This document shows, one piece after another, positions 7,046 through 11,651 of a stretch of 11,651 nucleotides of DNA. The position numbers and the translations under genes are program-made. Under the pieces are notes generated by a model. The model did not search any database. It worked only from the letters and a program-made list of their open reading frames with translations, and was not told the DNA's origin. Origin of the DNA: Candidatus Kaiserbacteria bacterium (GTDB lineage Bacteria > Patescibacteriota > Minisyncoccia > Phycocordibacterales > UBA918); contig SKGH01000026.1 in NCBI GenBank assembly GCA_007117575.1, positions 1-11,651 of the forward strand. The letters are read 5' to 3'. Numbering within the stretch: position 1 is the stretch's first letter; the number at the start of each line of letters is the position of its first letter.

Positions 7046-7309
7046 ATGCTTTTTTTATTTCCAATTATTTTATTTAACATTTTTGGTGGAATATTTTATG
7101 TAGCCGATATGTTTAAACCATTATATGCCTCATACAACAAAAACCTTGGACAAGCTAGGTTTGAAAAACTCAAACTCTTTTATCAAGAACCTACACAGGT
7201 TCCCTCATATATATTACTTGATGAAAAGAACATTACTATACGAAGAGTGCAAAGAACGGCTGAGATTTTTTCTAGATATAATTGCGCATACAACCAGATG
7301 GTAGCATAA
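7046..7309 (+). CDS. N-terminal part of a membrane-anchored protein, probably frameshifted
   Basis: The fragment has 87 residues. A hydrophobic N-terminal anchor (MLFLFPIILFNIFGGIFYVA) is followed by a soluble region (YNKNLGQARFEKLKLFYQEP, then ITIRRVQRTAEIFSRYN). AGGG lies 11 nt upstream of the ATG, a weak ribosome binding site. The frame ends at 7309, but the frame one base back opens at 7282 directly after a stop and continues with a well-formed domain for 100 residues. The natural reading is one protein of about 180 residues broken near 7280-7284. Its orientation and 2-nt spacing tie it to the gene ending at 7043. No family is recognised. Confidence 0.5.
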   Translation: MLFLFPIILFNIFGGIFYVADMFKPLYASYNKNLGQARFEKLKLFYQEPTQVPSYILLDEKNITIRRVQRTAEIFSRYNCAYNQMVA

Positions 7310-7584
7310 ATGGAAATTTATCTATGCACTTTAGAAATCCTGGTTCACAGAAAAGGCGTGTTAGAGGAGGTCATACGAATGTATACATAAATGAAAAGAA
7401 AGCAATCATTGATTCTGTTGGTTCTTTACACATTCACGACTCAGGTGTGTCCTTAAGAATATCATCTAGCGGTTGCGCTAGTCTAACAAAAGAAGATATT
7501 GTGCAAATTGCTAAATCATTGGCGGTACCTAGAGAATTTCATTATGAATCGGTCAGTCGTGTCTCTGGTTTGAAAATAAGATGA
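7282..7584 (+). CDS. C-terminal part of the frameshifted membrane-anchored protein
   Basis: The open frame runs from 7282 and reads RIQPDGSINGNLSMHFRNPG. It then continues with short alternating stretches (HTNVYINEKKAIID, SLHIHDSGVSLRIS) that suggest a beta-rich fold, and an end (KEDIVQIAKSLAVPREF) that looks helical. It lacks a proper start: TTG at 7282 follows a stop immediately, and the first ATG is at 7324. Both points support its being the remainder of the gene that begins at 7046. A true overlapping gene starting at 7324 is possible but less likely. No family is recognised. Confidence 0.5.
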   Translation: MRIQPDGSINGNLSMHFRNPGSQKRRVRGGHTNVYINEKKAIIDSVGSLHIHDSGVSLRISSSGCASLTKEDIVQIAKSLAVPREFHYESVSRVSGLKIR

Positions 7585-7931
7585 GATACCGGTATTAGCT
7601 ATAAAAATCACATGTTTATGTTTACTCTCTGCTCTATTTCATCTCCTCTTCCTCGCACCATTTTATTTTATTTGTAAATTCACCTCACGTTGTCCCCACT
7701 CTCCACTGTCTTAGTGCAATCCGCAAGTCATTCTATCTCCTCCGGGTCAGTGGTTAAACAAAAAGTCTTCACGAAGCGGCAGAGGTGGAGCCGTACTTTA
7801 ACATTTTTATCACCTAAAAACTTCGTTTAGCCAGAAATGTGAATTCGTTTTACTCTAGGTCTTGCCTAGGGGTAAATTAATAAATCTGAAATTCGTTTTC
7901 CCTGTTAAATTTTCTTTTGAAATTTAAAAAT
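7585..7931. other. Gene-free spacer
   Basis: No credible ORF or RNA gene was seen. Short oddities are a CTAGG/CCTAG hairpin near 7854-7869 and a few TTCGTTTT-like words. None has a clear role. Confidence 0.4.
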
Positions 7932-7961
7932 GCACCTTACAGATTTCTTTCCGCAAGGTGC
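7921..7961 (-). terminator. Terminator downstream of the M16 peptidase gene
   Basis: GCACCTT (7932-7938) pairs with AAGGTGC (7955-7961) around a 16-nt loop. Read on the minus strand, the stem is followed by ATTTTTAAATT. The hairpin begins 14 nt after the stop of the peptidase gene, at the expected place. Confidence 0.65.
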
Positions 7962-7974
7962 TAGTGAGTAGCCA

Positions 7975-8649
7975 TTATGGCCGTATTATGAGTGTCCACC
8001 TCCGCTCCGGTTGAAGCCATTGGAGTACGTCCCTGATGTCGTTCATCGTAACACGTTCGAAATCGGACCCGATTTCTTTAAGCGTTATAATTCGCTGTTC
8101 TTCGACGAGATCGTCGAGTGCGCCGTCGCAAACACTCTTGCCGGTTTCATCGATCATATAGTTTCTTGCGAGAGCATGGCGCTTAACCTCTTCAAACAAG
8201 TCTTCACGATCGTTCATCGAAGCTATACAGGCTTCAATGACGTCATCGATTTTGTCAATCGCCTTGAGCTCAAGAGCGTTGCAAATAATCGAAAATTCGT
8301 AAAAGTGCCTGAAGTTGTGTCGGGCACTGTTGATGGCATAAGCCCATGCGTGTCGCTCTCGCACCACTTCGAAAAGCATCGTGTCGAACATCTCTTTCAT
8401 AATCCTAATAACGCGACCGTTGATGTTGCCAGGAATCTTCGCAACACTCCGGTATGCTCCGACCTCAATAGGCGAAGTGAAGTGTTTCGAGACTTTGAAG
8501 ACGTGTCGTGTCTCCGAAGGTAAGACGACATCAGTTACAGGTGTCGGAAGCGGTGTTCGATCTCCTTTCTTATTCGTCGCAAATGGGCTTTCGGAAAGAA
8601 GCTCAACGAGTTCTTGCAACTGCATACCACCGACACCAACAATACTCAT
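7975..8649 (-). CDS. M16 peptidase, C-terminal part (separated by an in-frame stop)
   Basis: The fragment has 224 residues and starts MSIVGVGGMQLQELVELL, which corresponds to the usual YTP-x-NMSIVVVG stretch of M16 proteins. It is in the same frame as the N-terminal part. Only one TAA and one AAC codon lie between YTP and this ATG. VVRERHAWAYAI at about 94-105 matches the conserved VRE-xx-G-x-AY segment of the second, non-catalytic M16 domain that closes the substrate chamber. Taken with the N-terminal part, the total is about 417 residues, the normal length of a two-domain M16B protein. No Shine-Dalgarno sequence precedes the ATG, so expression would need re-initiation after the stop 3 nt upstream. 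The terminator at 7921-7961 follows. Confidence 0.8.
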   Translation of the reverse strand: MSIVGVGGMQLQELVELLSESPFATNKKGDRTPLPTPVTDVVLPSETRHVFKVSKHFTSPIEVGAYRSVAKIPGNINGRVIRIMKEMFDTMLFEVVRERHAWAYAINSARHNFRHFYEFSIICNALELKAIDKIDDVIEACIASMNDREDLFEEVKRHALARNYMIDETGKSVCDGALDDLVEEQRIITLKEIGSDFERVTMNDIRDVLQWLQPERRWTLIIRP

Positions 8650-8652
8650 GTT

Positions 8653-9228
8653 TTATGGAGTATAGTGTGCATCGTAATGCTCTTGCAGATCACTCTGCGT
8701 GATTCGAGAGACTGATTCGGGGTTGCCGAGTGGTCGAACGAATCTTTCTAGCCAGTAGCCTGCATAGAGCGTCTTATGTTCACGCTCATCCAAGTCAAGC
8801 TTGAACTTAAACGGATAGGAGCGATTGAACTCGCCAATGATTAACTGACGCTCCCGTTCGATAAAATTTTCCAGTTTGGCAGAAAGCAACATATGACCGA
8901 ACATAGAGAAAGCTCTCGCGAGAATCGCATTGTCAGCTGGCAGGAAGAAACGATACTGCGTATACGGATAGCCAGTCGTGCCAAGATCAACTATCCCGCC
9001 ATGGTCTTTGAAAAACTTTTTCATCTCGTTCTTGGAGACAATAGTGCTTTCCGAAACGAGATGTTCGATGAAGTGCGACAGTCCTTCACGTCCGACTGGA
9101 TCGTACTCAGCTCCAGTGTGAATCAGAAACCCCATGGCTTGCCATGGGCGTCCTGGCCAATGAGCAGCATAGACCGTGAGACCATTCGCCAACGTCGTCG
9201 ACTGAAATTCAGCATACGGATCCCACAT
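8653..9228 (-). CDS. M16 zinc metallopeptidase, N-terminal catalytic part
   Basis: The fragment has 191 residues and holds the full zinc site of the M16 (pitrilysin / processing-peptidase) family. The inverted motif HFIEH is at 52-56 (His52, catalytic Glu55, His56), and the third ligand Glu133 in ERQLIIGEFNR lies exactly 76 residues after His56, the family spacing. The fragment ends YDAHYTP followed by TAA, at the point where M16 proteins continue with NMSIVVVG, close to the boundary between the Peptidase_M16 and M16_C domains. The start at 9228 is fixed by a perfect AAAGGAGG 8 nt upstream. These enzymes cut peptides or signal sequences inside a two-domain chamber, so this half alone is unlikely to be fully active. 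By eye the gene is richer in G and C than its neighbours, hinting at a different origin. Confidence 0.85.
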   Translation of the reverse strand: MWDPYAEFQSTTLANGLTVYAAHWPGRPWQAMGFLIHTGAEYDPVGREGLSHFIEHLVSESTIVSKNEMKKFFKDHGGIVDLGTTGYPYTQYRFFLPADNAILARAFSMFGHMLLSAKLENFIERERQLIIGEFNRSYPFKFKLDLDEREHKTLYAGYWLERFVRPLGNPESVSRITQSDLQEHYDAHYTP

Positions 9229-9236
9229 AGGGTAGT

Positions 9237-9244
9237 CCTCCTTT
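9237..9244 (-). promoter_or_regulatory. Perfect Shine-Dalgarno site of the M16 gene
   Basis: AAAGGAGG on the minus strand lies 8 nt before the ATG at 9228. It is the strongest ribosome binding site in the window, where several other starts have none. Confidence 0.85.
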
Positions 9245-9284
9245 CTTGAGTTTGTGGTTTAAAAAAGAACAAGTTAACTGACAC

Positions 9285-9313
9285 TTCATAGCACAAAATT
9301 GACTATACGTCAA
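9285..9313 (-). promoter_or_regulatory. Candidate promoter of the M16 gene with an overlapping palindrome
   Basis: On the minus strand TTGACG (9308-9313) and TATGAA (9285-9290) are separated by 17 nt. ATTGAC-TATAC-GTCAAT (9298-9314) is a 6-bp-arm palindrome across the -35 box and could be an operator. It lies in the divergent region shared with the mTERF-like gene. Confidence 0.45.
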
Positions 9314-9322
9314 TGTTGTGTC

Positions 9323-9384
9323 TTGACAGAACTAAATATAAATGTTTAATTTGTAATGAAAATACTGCTCTTTTCACACAGGAG
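9323..9384 (+). promoter_or_regulatory. Candidate promoter and ribosome binding site of the mTERF-like gene
   Basis: A consensus TTGACA -35 lies at 9323-9328. The region 17-18 nt downstream (TTAATTT, 9346-9352) is only a weak -10. AGGAG at 9380-9384 lies 6 nt before the ATG at 9391 and is a good ribosome binding site. Confidence 0.45.
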
Positions 9385-9390
9385 TAGAAA

Positions 9391-9582
9391 ATGGCTAGCA
9401 AGTTCAAACAACGTCAACGAGTTGAAGCACATCCTGAACGGTACCTAAATAAGATTGATGGGTTAATTAAACTGGGATTTATAGACTATGAGCGTTTGAT
9501 TAACAAAGCTCCCTCAATAAATTGGTCTTTCCTTACTCACCATAGAGAAGAAGTTACAGGGTTTAAAGCAACGAGGCTTTAG
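9391..9582 (+). CDS. mTERF-like repeat protein, N-terminal part (frameshifted)
   Basis: The fragment reads MASKFKQRQRVEAHPERYLN and enters the first helical repeat (LIKLGFIDYERLINKAPSI). It loses the pattern at about 9518-9521, where the remaining residues (NWSFLTHHREE) no longer fit. Moving one base forward restores it at once: IGLSLLTIEKKLQG, then LKQRGFRDP. An extra A in AATAAATTGG is the simplest cause. The start is supported by AGGAG 6 nt upstream. Confidence 0.75.
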   Translation: MASKFKQRQRVEAHPERYLNKIDGLIKLGFIDYERLINKAPSINWSFLTHHREEVTGFKATRL

Positions 9583-9595
9583 AGATCCTGTCGGT

Positions 9596-10126
9596 ATGAT
9601 CACAAATAAGCCTGAGGTGCTTACTCTTTCCTTGAAGAATATTGACACAAAGCTACGAAACCTAGCCGATATGGGCTTTGAAGATCCTGTAGCGCTGACG
9701 TCTAAAAAACCTGCTGTTCTCACTACATCACAGCGGAATATTCTAGTAAAACTACACGGTCTTCGTAGAAAAGGTTTTAGAGATCCAGTAAAACTCGCCA
9801 CCATGTACCCAATCATATTGACGTTTTCTCTGCGCAACATTGACATTAAATTAAAAGGTCTTGCTGAGAGGGGTTTTAATGATCCTGTAGCTTTGGCTAC
9901 AGTAGCCCCTTCCATTTTCAGCCTTTCGTTTCGGAACATAGACAAGAAACTCAAACTGTGTCGAAGATTGGGAGTGAATATCGAAACATTTCTTTGCTAC
10001 AACACTATGATTTTTATTGGAATGGCGAGTAAGCATTATATTCCAATCTTGCGAAGATGTAGAACACTTGAGCAAGAACCTACTCCTAAAAATGTATATC
10101 GTATCTACCAAGATAAATCATTCTGA
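9596..10126 (+). CDS. mTERF-like helical repeat protein, main part
   Basis: The piece from ATG 9596 has 176 residues, but the same frame is meaningful from about 9521. With the N-terminal part the gene spans 9391-10126 and would encode about 245 residues. Five tandem repeats of exactly 33 residues are visible. They begin LIKLGFIDY, LKQRGFRDPV, LADMGFEDPV, LRRKGFRDPV and LAERGFNDPV, and each continues with a conserved Pro (KPEVLTLS, KPAVLTTS, YPIILTFS, APSIFSLS) and NID-x-KL. The Gly-Phe turn, the P-xx-L-xx-S segment and the unit length match the mTERF motif, which forms a curved helical solenoid that binds nucleic acid in mitochondrial and plastid proteins. The tail (RRCRTLEQEPTPKNVYRIYQ) is basic. 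DNA or RNA binding is an inference. It diverges from the M16 gene, and codon use is AT-rich like most of the window. Confidence 0.7.
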   Translation: MITNKPEVLTLSLKNIDTKLRNLADMGFEDPVALTSKKPAVLTTSQRNILVKLHGLRRKGFRDPVKLATMYPIILTFSLRNIDIKLKGLAERGFNDPVALATVAPSIFSLSFRNIDKKLKLCRRLGVNIETFLCYNTMIFIGMASKHYIPILRRCRTLEQEPTPKNVYRIYQDKSF

Positions 10127-10140
10127 TTCTAGGAGTAGCT

Positions 10141-10168
10141 AACCCTGAGATAACATCAAAGGGTTTTT
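10141..10168 (+). terminator. Terminator after the mTERF-like gene
   Basis: AACCCT (10141-10146) pairs with AGGGTT (10160-10165) around a 13-nt loop and is followed by further T residues. It lies 14 nt after the stop at 10126. The stem is short, so strength is modest. From 10169 to 10394 nothing else was seen. Confidence 0.5.
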
Positions 10169-10394
10169 GTAAATAAATATAGCTTGTCTAATAGGTGACA
10201 TTATTTAAACTATTCTCCTAGTACTGATTGCAGTGTAGACGACTTTCCCTACCGTCACACGTACTTGGACTAGCTATTTATAATTGATGCCATATTTTTA
10301 TTTTTTATAAATTTGTTAAATCTTTGTGGTTAAAATACTACTGCTCACCCGCGTAAAATCCTACGAATCAAAATATGATTTTAATTTATACTTA

Positions 10395-11165
10395 TTACGT
10401 ATCATCTTTTTCTTTATCTTTAAATTCAATCTCAGTCAGCGCCTGTTTTCCAAGTATTTTCATAGTTTTTCTTAGCTCGTGAACCTTTTTTGAATTTCTA
10501 TTTTCAGCACGTTTAGTACCTTGAACCCGACCAAACATTTTTTCTACACCAATAGCAGATTCCTTCTCCTTTTGATATCTCTTTCTCTTAAATGGTGAAA
10601 AAGCACTAGTATTTCTATATTTAAACCCAGCATAATTTTCCCCAGATGTACCCTCTATGACTCTAAAGTTTGAGGCTACTCTATCTTCTTTTTTACCATA
10701 CTTTTCACCTTCTTCTAAGTAAAACATAAAAAAAGTTACAAGATCATGACTTATCTTTGTATCAGGTATATCTGAGTTTTCTTCTTGGTTGATTAAATTA
10801 TCGATATTTTCATTTAAATATCTTATTGTTCCACCTTTGTTTATAAAGTCATCTATAAACAAGACCTGTTTATAGTTTGATAGTGAAAATATCTTTCCCA
10901 GATGTTCAGTGCGATAATAATATTCCATATCAACATTATTAATATCAAGAGTCGGATGGTCTTCTTCATGTGCTATAGCCTCATATTCCTTTATTGAATT
11001 TTTTGTATCTTCTATTTCTTCTTCAAGCTCTAATTCCTCTAATTCAGATTTAAAGTGAGAATACATAATCGCATAATCTTGATATTTTTCTATATCAGAG
11101 AAATTTGTATAGAAACAATATTTTGGTATTTCAACACCTTTGTCCGAATACACTTTATCTATCAA
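10395..11165 (-). CDS. Phosphoribosyltransferase-like protein, C-terminal part (frameshifted)
   Basis: The open frame has 256 residues, entered from a TTG, and reads IDKVYSDKGVEIPKYCFY. VLFIDDFINKGGTIRYL at about 101-117 matches the 13-residue PRPP-binding motif of type I phosphoribosyltransferases, with two acidic residues followed by GGT. A charged insertion (ELEELELEEEIEDTK, about 41-55) probably forms a coiled coil, and the C-terminus is basic then acidic (FKRKRYQKEKES, then KDKEKDDT). The frame has no real start codon and continues upstream through the neighbouring frame that ends at 11162, so a one-base shift near 11165-11175 splits one gene of about 345 codons. The enzyme's substrate cannot be told, and several PRTase-fold proteins act as regulators rather than enzymes. 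Confidence 0.62.
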   Translation of the reverse strand: MIDKVYSDKGVEIPKYCFYTNFSDIEKYQDYAIMYSHFKSELEELELEEEIEDTKNSIKEYEAIAHEEDHPTLDINNVDMEYYYRTEHLGKIFSLSNYKQVLFIDDFINKGGTIRYLNENIDNLINQEENSDIPDTKISHDLVTFFMFYLEEGEKYGKKEDRVASNFRVIEGTSGENYAGFKYRNTSAFSPFKRKRYQKEKESAIGVEKMFGRVQGTKRAENRNSKKVHELRKTMKILGKQALTEIEFKDKEKDDT

Positions 11166-11428
11166 AGTTTTATAAAATAAAGTAAAGGCCTCGCACTTAT
11201 ATCCATAAAAACAATTACCTTAGGTAAAGCGTCAGGAGGTGTTTCATCAAAAAATTCCTTGAGTTTGTACATGCCGGAAAATAAAACCTCTTTGTCTTGT
11301 TTAGACAAAAAATAATCTGCACTTTCTGGTAAAGAGCCATCTAAAGAAGTTATCGAATCACCTTCATTAACTAGATGTTGCTCATCTATATTTTCTTCAC
11401 CACCTGAATGTGTTTCAAATTTTTTCAT
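11162..11428 (-). CDS. Phosphoribosyltransferase-like protein, N-terminal part
   Basis: The fragment has 88 residues, starting MKKFETHSGGEENIDEQH. Its acidic first half gives way to VIVFMDISARPLLYFIKL near the end, a beta strand and SARPL turn of the kind seen at the start of PRTase-like folds. It ends with TGA after AAA CTT. The -1 frame at that point reads straight into IDKVYSDKG. A run of four A residues lies at the junction, so slippage or a lost base is plausible. The ATG at 11428 is chosen over a GTG eight codons upstream. No Shine-Dalgarno sequence is present, and a TATTAT hexamer lies 8 nt before the ATG, which would suit a leaderless transcript. Confidence 0.55.
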   Translation of the reverse strand: MKKFETHSGGEENIDEQHLVNEGDSITSLDGSLPESADYFLSKQDKEVLFSGMYKLKEFFDETPPDALPKVIVFMDISARPLLYFIKL

Positions 11429-11465
11429 TTTAAAACATAATATTATTATCACTTTTGCTTATTGT

Positions 11466-11651
11466 CAGGACTTACGCGTTTGGCGAATTTCTTTGTTGCT
11501 TTCGTCACTCAAACCTTTCATCGTACCACCAAGTACGCCTCACTCAGCTATAGTTCCGGTAAACATTTATTACTAACGTAATAAACCAAAATCGTTTTAG
11601 TCAGTCACGAAAGAATATAAATGATCACGGAAACTGGGGCTGGGTCAGCAC
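11466..11651 (-). mobile_element. MITE-like element copy 2, cut by the window end
   Basis: The copy begins CAGGACTTACGCGTTTGG at 11466. Its first 76 bp (11466-11541) equal the reverse complement of the right arm of copy 1 with one mismatch. The following 104 bp (11542-11645) equal the core of copy 1 in the same, not reversed, orientation. The last 6 bases (CAGCAC) agree with the reverse complement of the left arm of copy 1 with one mismatch before the window ends. It lies 38 bp upstream of the phosphoribosyltransferase-like start. Strand here follows the arms. Confidence 0.85.

Noticed and set aside
7262..7284. Programmed -1 frameshift on the T-run before 7272
   Set aside because: The -1 frame meets stops at 7273 and 7279 right after the T-run, so slippage there could not produce the downstream domain.
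8011..8523. Long plus-strand ORF (170 codons) across the M16 gene
   Set aside because: It is antisense to the M16 C-terminal domain, which has clear family motifs; the ORF has no recognisable domain or ribosome binding site and is a shadow of the richer G+C coding sequence.
8653..8655. Reassigned TAA codon read through in the M16 gene
   Set aside because: Many other genes in the window end in TAA at natural ends, so TAA is a normal stop here; a nonsense change or re-initiation is simpler.
9514..9954. Minus-strand ORF of 146 codons with internal repeats
   Set aside because: Its repetitive look is the reverse of the 99-bp period of the mTERF-like gene on the plus strand, which has the ribosome binding site and the family motifs.
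9391..10126. TAL-effector-like DNA-binding repeats
   Set aside because: The 33-residue unit length is similar, but there are no paired specificity residues at positions 12-13 and no LTPEQVVAIAS-type helix; the Gly-Phe turn and conserved Pro fit mTERF better.
1..11651. CRISPR array, tRNA or rRNA genes
   Set aside because: No evenly spaced direct repeats with unique spacers and no cloverleaf or rRNA-like segments were seen on either strand.

Overview
This is an AT-rich bacterial window with twelve to thirteen genes. Several starts lack a recognisable Shine-Dalgarno (SD) sequence, many of the proteins are short, and one gene family (a phosphoribosyltransferase-like protein with an SARPL motif) recalls Candidate Phyla Radiation (Patescibacteria) genomes. 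That assignment is an inference, as there is no rRNA or marker gene here. No tRNA, rRNA or CRISPR array was seen.

Left part (1-2545): a small secreted protein with its own terminator, a small membrane-protein gene broken by a frameshift, and a Fic-domain AMP-transferase with a visible auto-inhibitory motif. The Fic promoter carries three copies of one operator-like motif. Two diverged copies of an AT-rich repeat that begins ACAGGGACA bracket the first two genes.

Middle part (2546-6299): an intact surface-glycan block on the minus strand. It encodes a polytopic GT-C-like membrane glycosyltransferase, a translationally coupled cytoplasmic GT2 glycosyltransferase, and a GtrA-like membrane protein. 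Together these look like the three roles of a Gtr-type system: charging a lipid-linked sugar, flipping it, and transferring it. A class I methyltransferase diverges from the block on the plus strand.

Right part (6300-11651): an accessory, decaying zone. It starts with a complete 217-bp MITE-like element that has 16-bp terminal inverted repeats and a 5-bp target duplication. It ends with a second copy of the element that is cut by the window end. Between the two copies the 104-bp core is inverted relative to its arms. The zone holds a small membrane protein and a membrane-anchored protein split by a likely frameshift. It also holds an M16 zinc peptidase cut in two by one in-frame TAA, an mTERF-like protein with five 33-residue repeats and one frameshift, and a frameshifted phosphoribosyltransferase-like gene.

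Five genes in the window appear interrupted, four of them between the two element copies. The five large or well-conserved genes to the left are intact. This points to gene decay in a mobile-element-rich accessory region, although indel errors in the assembly could explain the frameshifts.
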